A DNA stretch of 36,322 bases from Methylobacterium gregans (GTDB lineage: Bacteria; Pseudomonadota; Alphaproteobacteria; Rhizobiales; Beijerinckiaceae), in assembly GCF_022179245.1 (NCBI RefSeq), contig NZ_BPQM01000096.1, positions 1 through 36,322 on the forward strand. Direction: 5' to 3'. Shown here in pieces: positions 8,160 through 16,085 of the stretch. Every line of letters starts with the position of its first letter. The first letter of the stretch is position 1. The notes under the pieces are model-generated. The model was not told the DNA's origin and made no database searches. It saw nothing but the letters and a program-made list of their open reading frames with translations. The position numbers were made by a program, and so were the translations under genes.

Positions 8160-8513
8160 TCAGGCCCGGCGCGTGGCTGGACCGCCGAGGCTGATCCGCG
8201 CCGCGCCGCGCAGACCGTGGCTCGGCGGGGCGTAGGGCCGGCGCGAGAGATCGTGCAGCATGTTGCCGACGAGGCCCGCCGCGCGCCGCAGCGTGGTGCC
8301 TTCGCAGGTGGCGGCGATGCGGATGCCGAGCTCGTGGGTGTGGCTGCGGCCGTAGAGATAGACCGCGAGGCGCGCACGCACGGCTTCCGGAATCCCCTCC
8401 ACGATCTCGTCGAGGGACTCGGGTTCGGCACGCGCGATCCGGCCGAGGGTTTCAGGGGGGACGGGGCAGTCCCGGACGGGATCGTCGACGCTGAGCGCGG
8501 GGGCTCGTTTCAT
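8160..8513 (-). CDS. Conserved hypothetical protein, 117 residues
   Basis: Not recognised as a named family. The predicted protein is soluble with no signal peptide. The central part, AVYLYGRSHTHELGIRIAATCE, followed by a helical stretch and LHDLSRRPY, resembles small hypothetical proteins of Methylobacterium and other Rhizobiales. Residues 1-50 are rich in Pro, Asp and Glu. Start ATG 8513, end overlapping nothing; it is 110 bases upstream of crcB in the same direction. A sequence close to a CtrA box (TTAA-N7-TAAC at 8561-8575) lies about 48 bases upstream of the start, but its use is unproven. Confidence 0.65.
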   Translation of the reverse strand: MKRAPALSVDDPVRDCPVPPETLGRIARAEPESLDEIVEGIPEAVRARLAVYLYGRSHTHELGIRIAATCEGTTLRRAAGLVGNMLHDLSRRPYAPPSHGLRGAARISLGGPATRRA

Positions 8514-8659
8514 GGCGGCACCTGGGAATGAATAATTGTCGCCAGGGTGCCGCGGATTGGTTAACGAAGCGTAACGACCCGAGATCTCGCAAAGACAGTT
8601 GCACGAACGCTACAGAATAGCTTGGCCGCTGCGAGATCAATTTTGGAGCTGCACAAGCC

Positions 8660-8746
8660 CTATGCGGCTCTGCTGCGCGCGAAGGCAGTGTAGGCGCGGG
8701 TCATGACCTGCCTGAAACGGCGCGCAGCGCCACGGATCCGCGGCAT
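8660..8746 (-). CDS. Possible 28-residue basic small protein under an EcfG-like promoter
   Basis: A short ORF starting at ATG 8746, with sequence beginning MPRIRGAARRFRQVMTRAY and ending FARSRAA. It is Arg/Ala-rich and could form one amphipathic helix. It is proposed only because an EcfG-type promoter (8779-8803) points at it from 33 bases upstream. No convincing ribosome-binding site precedes the ATG. It could equally be chance, or the transcript could be a non-coding RNA. Confidence 0.22.
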   Translation of the reverse strand: MPRIRGAARRFRQVMTRAYTAFARSRAA

Positions 8747-8778
8747 GCCGGGACCGTTGGGAAGCTGTGCGTCCTTCA

Positions 8779-8803
8779 AACGCGGCACGGCGAAGCTTGT
8801 TCC
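8779..8803 (-). promoter_or_regulatory. EcfG-type promoter match inside the 550-bp gap
   Basis: On the minus strand GGAAC (8799-8803) is followed after 16 bases by CGTT (8779-8782), an exact fit to the alphaproteobacterial general-stress consensus GGAAC-N16/17-CGTT. It faces leftward into a region with only a tiny ORF before the 117-residue gene at 8513. A chance match is possible but less likely because the other clear match in the window lies upstream of the csbD-like stress gene. Confidence 0.5.
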
Positions 8804-9063
8804 GGCGCCCTGGGCGGACCGAGCTGGCGAGAAATTTCGGCGCCGGGGCGTGGCCTCGCCGTCGCTGATGCGCAGGCTTGGGACGCTTCGTGCGGACCAG
8901 CGTAACGCGAACGACCGGCTCCCGCCGCCCACTGTCTTGAACGGGCGTCAGCGCCCGATCGTCGCGTGGCGTTCGTCGATCGCCCGGCGTGCCTCTCGCG
9001 TCGCGGCCGTGTTCGGTGGCGGGGCGCTTCGTCCGCGCGTCGGCGCTCAGGCTTGGGCCGGCC

Positions 9064-10050
9064 TCACAGCGGCCGGCCGAGTCTGCGGGCCAGGAGCCCG
9101 AGGATGCCCTCGCGGAACAGGAGCACGCAGAGCACGAAGACGGCCCCCTGGATCACCGTGACCCAGGCGCCGAACTGGGCCAGATAGGTCTCCATCGTGA
9201 CGATCACGAGGGCGCCGACGATCGGCCCGAACACCGTGCCCATGCCGCCCACCAGCGTCATCAGCACCACCTCGCCGGACATCGACCAGTGCACGTCGGT
9301 CAGCGAGGCGAGCTGGAACACGATCGCCTTGGTGGCGCCGGCCAACCCTGCCAGCGTCGCCGAGAGCACGAAGACCGCGAGCTTGTAGCGGTTGACCCGG
9401 TAGCCCAGCGAGATCGCGCGGGGCTCGTTGTCGCGGATCGCCTTCAGCACCTGCCCGAAGGGCGAGTGGATGATGCGGTAGATGAGCAGCATGCCGCCGA
9501 AGAAGATCAGCGCCACCACGGCGTAGAGCACCCGGTCGTCCGCGAGGCCGACCAGCCCGAACAGGTTGCCCCGCGGAACCGCCTGGATGCCGTCCTCGCC
9601 GCCAGTGAACGGCGCCTGCAGCGAGAAGAAGAACGCCATCTGCGCGAGCGCGAGCGTGATCATCGAGAAGTAGATGCCCTGCCGCCGGATCGCGAGCGCG
9701 CCGAAGACGAGGCCGAGCAGACCCGCCACCAGCGTTCCGGCGAGGATCGCGAGTTCGGGCGTCAGGCCCCAGGTCTTGGCAGCGTAGGCCGAGACGTAGC
9801 TCGCCATGCCGAAATAGGCGGCGTGGCCGAAGGACAGCAGCCCGCCGTACCCGAGCAGCAGGTTGAAGGCGAGCGCGAACAGCGCGAAGCACAGCACCTT
9901 CATCAGGAAGACGGGATAGAGCACCAGCGGCGCCAGCGCGAGCGCGAGGGCGATGCCGAGGAAGACGCGGCGGTGCAGGGCCCGGTCGTCACGGCTCTCG
10001 GGCCGGGCGGCCGCGATCGGGGCGGGGTCGAGGGCGGCGGTATCGGCCAT
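9064..10050 (-). CDS. livM: Branched-chain amino-acid-type ABC transporter permease, LivM
   Basis: Second membrane subunit of a HAAT-family importer. 328 residues with about 8-10 hydrophobic segments, preceded by a roughly 40-residue cytoplasmic leader. The LivM signature region is FALAFNLLLGYGGLLSFGHAAYFG, where the GGxxSFGHAAxFG motif is diagnostic; the EAA-like loop (VLKAIRDNEPRAISLGY) contacts the ATPases. It is the last gene of the five-gene minus-strand operon, 22 bases after livH. Confidence 0.93.
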   Translation of the reverse strand: MADTAALDPAPIAAARPESRDDRALHRRVFLGIALALALAPLVLYPVFLMKVLCFALFALAFNLLLGYGGLLSFGHAAYFGMASYVSAYAAKTWGLTPELAILAGTLVAGLLGLVFGALAIRRQGIYFSMITLALAQMAFFFSLQAPFTGGEDGIQAVPRGNLFGLVGLADDRVLYAVVALIFFGGMLLIYRIIHSPFGQVLKAIRDNEPRAISLGYRVNRYKLAVFVLSATLAGLAGATKAIVFQLASLTDVHWSMSGEVVLMTLVGGMGTVFGPIVGALVIVTMETYLAQFGAWVTVIQGAVFVLCVLLFREGILGLLARRLGRPL

Positions 10051-10072
10051 GGGGATACTCCTTCGACCGCTC

Positions 10073-10960
10073 TCAGGCCGTGCGGCCGAACAGGCCGGCG
10101 GGTTTGACCAGCAGCACCAGCACCATGATGACGAAGATCACCGTCGCGGAGGCTTCCGGGTAGAACACCTTGGTCAGGCCCTCGACCAACCCGAGGCCGA
10201 AGCCGGTGATCACCGAGCCCAGGATCGAGCCCATTCCGCCGATCACCACCACGGCGAAGACCACGATGATGATGTCGGCTCCCATATTCGGGTTGACCGA
10301 GTAGATCGGCGCCGCGAGCACGCCCGCGAATCCGGCGAGCGCCACGCCGAAGCCGTAGGTCAGCGTCAGGAAGAGCGGCACGTTCACGCCGAAGGCCTGG
10401 ACGAGGGTGGGGTTCTCGGTCGCGGCACGAAGATAGGCGCCGAGCTTCGTCTTCTCGATGACGAGCCAGGTGGCCAGGCACACGGTGAGCGAGGCGACCA
10501 CCACCCAGGCCCGGTAATTGGGCAGGAACATGAAGGGCAGCCGCTGACCGCCCGACAGCTCCGCGGGGATCGCGTAGGGCAGCCCCGAGACACCGTACTG
10601 GTTGCGGAACAGGCCCTGGATGATCAGCGCCAGCCCGAAGGTCAGCAGTAGCCCGTAGAGGTGATCGAGCTTGTACAGCCGCGCGATCAGCAGCCGCTCC
10701 AGCAGGATGCCGAACACGCCCACCACCAGCGGCGCCAACCCCAGCGCCCACCAGTAGCCGAGACCCAGATAGGTGAGCAGCATCCAGGCCACGAAGGCGC
10801 CCATCATGTAGAGGGCGCCGTGCGCGAAGTTGATGATGTTCAGAAGCCCGAAGATGATCGCGAGCCCGAGCGAGAGGATCGCGTAGAACGAGCCGTTGAT
10901 CAGCCCCAGCAGGAGCTGGCCGAACAGGGCCTGGGTCGGCACGCCGAAGATCGTCGTCAT
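10073..10960 (-). CDS. livH: Branched-chain amino-acid-type ABC transporter permease, LivH
   Basis: First membrane subunit of the importer, 295 residues and about eight membrane helices. The LivH hallmark GLINGSFYAILSLGLAIIFG and INFAHGALYMMGAF lies in the first 60 residues, and the ATPase-contacting loop is TKLGAYLRAATENPTLVQAFG. Start ATG 10960. It is separated from the binding-protein gene upstream by a strong hairpin (10983-11008). Confidence 0.94.
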   Translation of the reverse strand: MTTIFGVPTQALFGQLLLGLINGSFYAILSLGLAIIFGLLNIINFAHGALYMMGAFVAWMLLTYLGLGYWWALGLAPLVVGVFGILLERLLIARLYKLDHLYGLLLTFGLALIIQGLFRNQYGVSGLPYAIPAELSGGQRLPFMFLPNYRAWVVVASLTVCLATWLVIEKTKLGAYLRAATENPTLVQAFGVNVPLFLTLTYGFGVALAGFAGVLAAPIYSVNPNMGADIIIVVFAVVVIGGMGSILGSVITGFGLGLVEGLTKVFYPEASATVIFVIMVLVLLVKPAGLFGRTA

Positions 10961-10982
10961 GATGGCTCACGCATCCGTGCGA

Positions 10983-11008
10983 CGCCCCGCCCGGTGGCGG
11001 GCGGGGCG
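10983..11008 (-). terminator. 11-bp hairpin between binding-protein gene and livH
   Basis: CGCCCCGCCCG (10983-10993) pairs perfectly with CGGGCGGGGCG (10998-11008) around a 4-base GTGG loop. It starts nine bases past the binding-protein stop and no T run follows on the minus strand. It is more likely an mRNA-stabilising or partly terminating element that raises binding protein over permease than a full terminator. Confidence 0.6.
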
Positions 11009-11016
11009 GAAGAAGA

Positions 11017-12222
11017 TCAGCCCTTCACCAGCGGGCAGCCGCCCTCGCCCAGCGGCCGGAAGACCTCGTTGCCGGGGATGGTAGCCAGCGTCTTGTAGAG
11101 GTCCCACGCGTCCTTCGACTCGGCGGGCTTCTTCACCTCGAACAGGTACATGTCGTGGATCTTGCGCCCGTCCGCGCGGATCGTGCCCTTGCCGAAGAGC
11201 GGATCGTCGGTGGGGATCTCCTTCATCTTGGCGACCGCCTTGGCACCGTCCTTGGCCTCGTTCTTCAGGGCCGCCACCGCCTTCAGGTAATGGATCGTGC
11301 CGGCATAGACGCCGGCATGGTTGGCGGTGGGCTTCCTGCCGTTCATCTGCTTCGAGAAGCGCTCCGAGAAGGCGCGGGTACCGTCGTTGAGGTCCCAGTA
11401 GAACGGCTCGGTGAGGACCAGCCCCTGCGCCACCTTGGTGCCGAGCGCGTGCACCTCCGAGGAGAAGACGAGGAGGCCCGCGAGCGCCTGGCCGCCGCCG
11501 GTGATGCCGAACTCGCCCGCCTGCTTGATCGCGTTGATGGTGTCGCCGCCCGCATTGGCCAGCCCGATCACCTTGGCGCCGGATCCTTGAGCCTGGAGCA
11601 GGAAGGAGGAGAAGTCGGCGGTCGGGAACGGCGTCTTGACCGAGCCCACCACCTTGCCGCCGTTCTTTGTGACGACCGCCGCCGTGTCGCGCTGCAGCGT
11701 CTGGCCGAAGACGTAGTCGGCGGTGAGGAAGAACCACGTGTCGCCGCCGCGCTTCACCATGGCGCTGCCGGTGCCGTTGGCGAGCGCCACCGTGTCGTAG
11801 ACCCAGTGCACGGTGTTGGGCGTGCATTGCGGGCCGGTGAGGTCGGCGGTGCCGGCGCCCGAATCGATCAGGACCTTGTTCTTCTCGCGCGTGACCTGAT
11901 TGATCGCGAGCGCCACCGAGGAGGTGACGCCGTCCATGATCGCGTCGACGCCGTCGCGGTCGTACCATTGGCGGGCGATGGCCGCGCCGATATCGGGCTT
12001 GTTCTGGTGGTCGGCGGAGACGACCTCGACCTTCACGCTCGGATCGATCTTGGCGAAATCCTCCACCGCGAGGCGGGCGGCCACCACCGAGCCCTCGCCG
12101 CTGATGTCGGAGTAGACGCCGGAGCGGTCGCCGAGCACGCCGATCTTGACGGCGGTCTGCGCGAGCGCCCCGCCCATCGTCAGGGCGCCGAGCGCGCTCG
12201 CGAGCAGAACGGATCTCAGCAT
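11017..12222 (-). CDS. Periplasmic substrate-binding protein of the Liv-type ABC transporter
   Basis: Captures substrate in the periplasm and delivers it to LivHM. 401 residues with a signal peptide (MLRSVLLASALGALTMGGALA, cleavage likely before the following Gln). The mature protein is a type I periplasmic-binding fold: VKIGVLGDRSGVYSD is the standard first strand, followed by GEGSVVAARLAVEDF. The lobe motif DTWFFLTADYVFGQTLQRD and the late YLFEVKKPAESKDAWDLYK also fit. Two Cys remain after the signal. HAAT binding proteins of this kind bind branched-chain or aromatic amino acids, amides, urea or aromatic acids, so the substrate is undetermined. Confidence 0.93.
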   Translation of the reverse strand: MLRSVLLASALGALTMGGALAQTAVKIGVLGDRSGVYSDISGEGSVVAARLAVEDFAKIDPSVKVEVVSADHQNKPDIGAAIARQWYDRDGVDAIMDGVTSSVALAINQVTREKNKVLIDSGAGTADLTGPQCTPNTVHWVYDTVALANGTGSAMVKRGGDTWFFLTADYVFGQTLQRDTAAVVTKNGGKVVGSVKTPFPTADFSSFLLQAQGSGAKVIGLANAGGDTINAIKQAGEFGITGGGQALAGLLVFSSEVHALGTKVAQGLVLTEPFYWDLNDGTRAFSERFSKQMNGRKPTANHAGVYAGTIHYLKAVAALKNEAKDGAKAVAKMKEIPTDDPLFGKGTIRADGRKIHDMYLFEVKKPAESKDAWDLYKTLATIPGNEVFRPLGEGGCPLVKG

Positions 12223-12306
12223 CTGTCCTCGTCCTTCGTATCGGCTTCGGCTGTCCCGCGCCCAAGGCGGTCGGCCGGCCAGTGTCGTGTTGATCGGGCG
12301 GGGCGC

Positions 12307-13041
12307 TCAGACGCCCAGATAGGTGTGGAGCTTGTCGATATTGGCGTCGAGATCGGCATTCGGGATCATGTCGACGACACGGCCCTGCTCGACCACGTAG
12401 TGGCGATCGGCCAGCGTCTGGGCGAAGCGGAAATTCTGCTCCACGAGCACGATGGTGTAGCCGTCCGCCTTCAGCTTCAGGATCGTACGGCCGATCTGCT
12501 GCACGATGACGGGGGCGAGGCCCTCGGTCGGCTCATCGAGCAGGATCAGCTTGGCGCCGGTCCTCAGGATGCGCCCGATGGCGAGCATCTGCTGCTCGCC
12601 GCCCGAGAGCTTGGTGCCCTGGCTTCCCGCCCGCTCCTTGAGGTTCGGGAAGAGCGCGTGGATCTCCGCCACCGACATGCCGCCGGGCTTCACCTTCGGC
12701 GGCAGCATCAGGTTCTCCTGCACGGTCAGGCTCGCGAAGATGCCGCGCTCCTCCGGCACGTAGCCGAGCCCCAGACGGGCGATCGAGCGCGAGGGCATCC
12801 CGATCGTCTCGACGCCGTCATAGGTGATCGAGCCCGAGCGCTTGGCGAGGATGCCGATAATGGCCCTGAGCGTCGTGGTCTTGCCCGCGCCGTTGCGCCC
12901 GAGCAGTGTCACCACCTCGCCCCGGCGCACGTCGAGGTCGATGCCGTGCAGCACGTGGCTCTCGCCGTACCAGCCCTGCAGGCCGCGCAGCGCCAGGAGC
13001 GGGGCGGTGGGTGGATTCATCGCGCGCGCCGCCTCAGGCAT
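12307..13041 (-). CDS. livF: Liv-type ABC transporter ATP-binding protein, LivF
   Basis: Cytoplasmic ATPase energising the importer. 244 residues: Walker A GRNGAGKTT, signature LSGGEQQMLAIGR, Walker B KLILLDEPTEGLAP, and LivF-type YVPEERGIFASLTVQENL. The EGLAPVIV stretch after Walker B is typical of LivF rather than LivG. The start at 13041 overlaps the livG stop by 8 bases; an ATG at 13020 (MNPPTAPLL) preceded by GAGGCGG is an alternative. Translational coupling with livG is likely either way. Confidence 0.94.
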   Translation of the reverse strand: MPEAARAMNPPTAPLLALRGLQGWYGESHVLHGIDLDVRRGEVVTLLGRNGAGKTTTLRAIIGILAKRSGSITYDGVETIGMPSRSIARLGLGYVPEERGIFASLTVQENLMLPPKVKPGGMSVAEIHALFPNLKERAGSQGTKLSGGEQQMLAIGRILRTGAKLILLDEPTEGLAPVIVQQIGRTILKLKADGYTIVLVEQNFRFAQTLADRHYVVEQGRVVDMIPNADLDANIDKLHTYLGV

Positions 13042-13807
13042 GACCCGACCCGATATACGCCTCGACCACGCGGGGGTCCTTCGACACGCTGGCGTAGTCG
13101 CCCTCGGCGAGCACCTGTCCGCGCGCCAGCACGGTGATGCGGTCGGAGAGCGAGGCCACCACTGACAGATTGTGCTCCACCATCAGTATCGTGCGGTCCC
13201 TTGCGATCCGTCGGATCAGCCCCGCGGTCCGGTCCACGTCCTCGTGACCCATGCCGGCCATCGGCTCGTCGAGGAGCAGCATCTCGGGATCGAGCGCCAG
13301 CGTGGTGGCGATCTCGAGCGCCCGCTTGCGGCCGTACGAGAGCTCCGCCGCCTGATGTTCCGCGAAGGTCGACAGCCCGACCGCCTCGACGAGCTCGAGC
13401 GCCTCGCCGTCGAGCGCCCGCAGCACCCGCTCGGGCCGCCAGAAATCGAAAGAATCGCCGCGCCGCCTGCGCTGGAGGGCGATGCGCACGTTCTCCAGCA
13501 CGCTCATGTGCGGAAACACGGCGGAGATCTGGAAGGAGCGCACCAGCCCGAGCCGGGCGACGTCGGCCGGCTTCATGCCTGTTATGTCCCGGTCCTTGTA
13601 GCGGATCGAGCCGGCACTCGGCTGGAGGAACTTGGTGAGCAGGTTGAAGCAGGTGGTCTTACCGGCGCCGTTCGGGCCGATCAGCGCGTGGATCGTGCCG
13701 CGCACGACCTCAAGATTCACGCCGCTGACGGCGCGAAATCCCTTGAACTCCTTTGTCAGGCCGGTCGTCGCCAGGATGACGTCCTGTGTCAAACGCATCC
13801 CTCCCAT
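13034..13807 (-). CDS. livG: Liv-type ABC transporter ATP-binding protein, LivG
   Basis: Second cytoplasmic ATPase of the importer and first gene of the operon. 257 residues from ATG 13807. Walker A GPNGAGKTTCFN, signature ELSYGRKRALEIA, Walker B EMLLLDEPMAGM, and switch His in MVEHNLSVV. The long Q-loop insert (SFQISAVFPHMSVLENVRIALQ) is typical of LivG. An ATG at 13798 is an alternative start; the open frame reaches ATG 13852 but the added residues are not conserved in kind. The transporter order G-F-binding protein-H-M differs from E. coli but all parts are present. Confidence 0.93.
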   Translation of the reverse strand: MGGMRLTQDVILATTGLTKEFKGFRAVSGVNLEVVRGTIHALIGPNGAGKTTCFNLLTKFLQPSAGSIRYKDRDITGMKPADVARLGLVRSFQISAVFPHMSVLENVRIALQRRRRGDSFDFWRPERVLRALDGEALELVEAVGLSTFAEHQAAELSYGRKRALEIATTLALDPEMLLLDEPMAGMGHEDVDRTAGLIRRIARDRTILMVEHNLSVVASLSDRITVLARGQVLAEGDYASVSKDPRVVEAYIGSGHA

Positions 13808-13942
13808 GTGATTTCCGGGCAGGTTTAGCGTTCGGCGGCGGCCGGCGTCCACCGCATTTCGAATTCAGTCGGGGACAAAGCACAGCCGCTGATACCGCTT
13901 CCGGTTGCGTTGTCGCACGCTCCGCGAGCGTCGTGGGGAACA

Positions 13943-13971
13943 TGAAAAAGGGCGGGGCTCGCGCCCCGCCC
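13943..13971 (-). terminator. Intrinsic terminator of the small secreted-protein gene
   Basis: GGGCGGGGC (13950-13958) pairs perfectly with GCCCCGCCC (13963-13971) around TCGC. On the minus strand the stem is followed directly by CTTTTTC (13944-13950). It lies about 38 bases beyond the stop of the gene ending at 14009 and isolates it from livG. Confidence 0.85.
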
Positions 13972-14008
13972 CTGTCAGGTCCGGTCTGTCAGGTCCGGTC
14001 CGTCCGGC

Positions 14009-14275
14009 TCAGTAGGCCGGACCGCCCGAGGTCTGGCCGTACTGCTGCACCGGGAAGTTCTGCTGGTTCGCGTTGCCGGCCTTGGCCGAGCTGACCGCGC
14101 CCCATCCGTCGCGCTGCTGTGGGCGAGCGATCCCGATCGAGCCCGTGGTGATGTCGTCGTAGGCGCTCACCGCTGCGCGCTCCGAGTGCGGCCAGTTGCC
14201 GGCCTGTGCGAACGCGGCCGGAGCGGCGAGGCTCAGGACAATCGCGACGGTGGCGGTGGCGAAACGGGTGGTCAT
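14009..14275 (-). CDS. Small exported protein, unknown function
   Basis: 88 residues. A clear Sec signal peptide (MTTRFATATVAIVLSLAAP, then AAFAQ, cleavage after AFA) is followed by a polar mature part of about 65 residues with GNWPHSERAAVSAYDDI, TGSIGIARPQQRDGW and NQQNFPVQQYGQTSGGPAY. The mature protein lacks Cys and is rich in Gln, Ser and Gly, so it is probably a disordered periplasmic or surface protein. The start at 14275 is fixed by the signal peptide; the frame is open upstream to 14515 but that is not protein-like. A proper terminator follows. Such short TGSI-containing secreted proteins are frequent in Methylobacterium; no function is known to me. Confidence 0.8.
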   Translation of the reverse strand: MTTRFATATVAIVLSLAAPAAFAQAGNWPHSERAAVSAYDDITTGSIGIARPQQRDGWGAVSSAKAGNANQQNFPVQQYGQTSGGPAY

Positions 14276-14487
14276 CGAAAGTATCCGGTCTCTGTTCTGC
14301 GACCTCAAGGCGGTACGGATGCTGTGTCCGCGCGATGTAGGAGGCCTTTGTTCTTGCACGCACCGGATATGGGTGCGGCCCGAAGTACCCGACGTGTGGG
14401 CGAGCACATGCACGATCGATCCGCCTGCCGGGCTGGCGCCGTGGTGGACGAGGGCGTATCCGGGGCGGACCTTCGGCGGAGACGGAT

Positions 14488-15633
14488 ATGGCGGACGCGA
14501 CCGGGCTCGAGGCACTCGACACGCCCTGCCTGCTCCTCGACGAGGCTCGGCTCCGGGAGAATGTCGAGCGGATGCGCGCGCGCCTTGCTGGGCTCGGAGT
14601 GGCGTTCCGCCCCCATCTCAAGACGGCAAAGTCGCGCGATGTCGCCCGGTTGGCCATGGCGGCGCCGGAGGGGCCCGCCATCGTCTCGACCCTGCGGGAG
14701 GCGGAGTACTTCTGCGAGGCCGGCCTGCGCGACGTGATCTACGGGGTGGGCATCGCGCCGGACAAGCTCGCTCGCGTCGCGGCCGTGCGGGCGCGCGGCG
14801 CCGATCTCGCGGTGATCCTCGACTCTCTCGAACAGGCCGAGGCGGTCGCTGCGCACGCGGCCCGCACCGGCGATCCCCTCCCCGTCCTGATCGAAGTCGA
14901 TGCGGACGGACACCGCTCCGGCGTCGCGCCGGACGACGCGGAGACGCTCGTCGCGATCGGGCGCCGGCTCGTCGCCGGTGCGGCGAGCCTGCGCGGCGTG
15001 CTGCTCCACGCGGGTCACAGCTACGCGCTGAGCGATCCCGAGGCACTCGCCGACGCGGCCGAGGCCGAACGCGTCGCCGCGGTCAGCGCGGCCGGGATCC
15101 TGCGCGCGGCCGGCCTGCCCTGCCCCGTGGTCAGCGTCGGCTCGACACCGACCGCCCGCTTCGCCCGGGATCTCACCGGCATCACCGAGGTGAGGGCCGG
15201 GGTCTTCATGTTCGGCGACCTGTTCCAGGCCGGCGTCGGCGCGGTCGAGCCGGAGGACATCGCGCTGAGCGTGCTCGCGACGGTGATCGGGCACCAGCGG
15301 AAGAAGGGCTGGATCATCACGGATGCCGGCTGGATGGCGCTGTCCCGCGACCGCGGTACGGCGCGCCAAGCGGTCGACCAGGGTTACGGCGCGGTCTGCG
15401 ACCTCGCGGGGCGGCCCTACCCGGACCTGATCGTGGCCGACGCGAACCAGGAGCACGGCATCGTGGCGCTCCGACGCGGTTCGGGGGCTGAACTGCCCGA
15501 TCTGCCGATCGGCGCGCGCCTGCGCATCCTGCCGAACCACGCCTGCGCCACCGGCGCGCAGCACGACCGCTACCACGTTCTCGACGATGCCGGCCGCGTC
15601 GCGAAGATCTGGCCCCGCATCAACGGCTGGTAG
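14488..15633 (+). CDS. DSD1-family PLP enzyme (D-serine dehydratase / D-threonine aldolase type)
   Basis: 381 residues, fold-type III PLP enzyme with an alanine-racemase-like barrel and a C-terminal zinc-binding beta domain. The PLP lysine is K45 in RPHLKTAKS. The zinc pair is in PNHACAT (His351, Cys353), as in eukaryotic-type D-serine dehydratase and bacterial D-threonine aldolase. DTPCLLLDEARLREN at 11-25 and LHAGHSY also match. It would act on D-serine, D-threonine or a 3-hydroxy-D-amino acid such as D-threo-3-hydroxyaspartate; the exact substrate cannot be told. GGAGACGGAT precedes ATG 14488. RidA follows after 14 bases, which supports a dehydratase that releases an enamine. Confidence 0.88.
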   Translation: MADATGLEALDTPCLLLDEARLRENVERMRARLAGLGVAFRPHLKTAKSRDVARLAMAAPEGPAIVSTLREAEYFCEAGLRDVIYGVGIAPDKLARVAAVRARGADLAVILDSLEQAEAVAAHAARTGDPLPVLIEVDADGHRSGVAPDDAETLVAIGRRLVAGAASLRGVLLHAGHSYALSDPEALADAAEAERVAAVSAAGILRAAGLPCPVVSVGSTPTARFARDLTGITEVRAGVFMFGDLFQAGVGAVEPEDIALSVLATVIGHQRKKGWIITDAGWMALSRDRGTARQAVDQGYGAVCDLAGRPYPDLIVADANQEHGIVALRRGSGAELPDLPIGARLRILPNHACATGAQHDRYHVLDDAGRVAKIWPRINGW

Positions 15634-15647
15634 GGAATCCCAGGACC

Positions 15648-16040
15648 ATGACCGATCCGATCGAGCGCGTCGCCACCGCCGCCGTGCCGACGCCCGCCGG
15701 GCACTATGCGCAGGGCACGGCGTGGCGCGACCTCGTCTTCGTCTCGGGACAGTTGGGCCCGCGCCCCGACGGCACGCACACCGCCGACGAGCCCTTCGAG
15801 ACGCAGGTGCGGCAGGCGCTCGCCAACCTGCTCGCCATCCTGAAGCAGGCGGGCTGCGGGCCGGAGCGGGTGCTGCGGGTCACCGCTTACCTCGTCGGCG
15901 TCGAGAACTGGCCGCACTTCAACCGGATCTACGCCGAGGTCTTCGGAGACGCGAAGCCCGCCCGCACCGTGGTGCCGGTGCCCGCGCTCAACCACGGCTA
16001 CCTCGTGGAGATCGAGGCGATCGCGGCCCGGCCGGAATGA
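15648..16040 (+). CDS. RidA-family enamine/imine deaminase
   Basis: 130 residues. RidA (YjgF/YER057c/UK114) trimers hydrolyse reactive 2-aminoacrylate-type enamines made by PLP dehydratases, protecting other PLP enzymes. The substrate-carboxylate-binding Arg is present as R106 in KPARTVVPVPAL, and FVSGQLGPRPDG, QALANLLAILKQAG and VEIEAIA are the expected family blocks. AGGACC lies just before ATG 15648. It is 14 bases after the D-serine-dehydratase-like gene, probably co-transcribed and functionally paired. It could be one of the RidA subfamilies rather than the archetype. Confidence 0.88.
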   Translation: MTDPIERVATAAVPTPAGHYAQGTAWRDLVFVSGQLGPRPDGTHTADEPFETQVRQALANLLAILKQAGCGPERVLRVTAYLVGVENWPHFNRIYAEVFGDAKPARTVVPVPALNHGYLVEIEAIAARPE

Positions 16041-16085
16041 CCGGGCGGGTGCTTTGATCCGGCGCATTGACGCTCGCGGGGCGGG

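Larger units (their letters stand above)
8514..9063. other. 550-bp stretch without a confident gene
   Basis: Between the 117-residue unknown gene and livM. Several frames are open by GC bias but none has convincing protein character beyond a 28-codon minus-strand candidate at 8660-8746. The stretch contains a good EcfG-type promoter match (8779-8803), an AT-richer patch at 8520-8650 that probably holds the promoter of the 8160-8513 gene, and the repeated element GAGATCTCGC/GCGAGATC (8581-8590 and 8632-8639). The part nearest livM (8930-9063) shows nothing I can name. Confidence 0.5.

Noticed and set aside
8050..8160. Fluoride (crcB) riboswitch upstream of crcB
   Set aside because: No GGNGATGGNGTTCNCC-type core or the following conserved pseudoknot was found on the minus strand; only a promoter-like TTGACA is clear.
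8561..8575. CtrA box before the 117-residue unknown gene
   Set aside because: TTAA-N7-TAAC has correct spacing but an imperfect second half. Kept only as a remark because no cell-cycle link is visible.
11155..13137. Plus-strand open frame of 660 codons
   Set aside because: It lies antisense to the binding-protein and livF genes and has the composition of a GC-driven shadow. The minus-strand genes have signature motifs.
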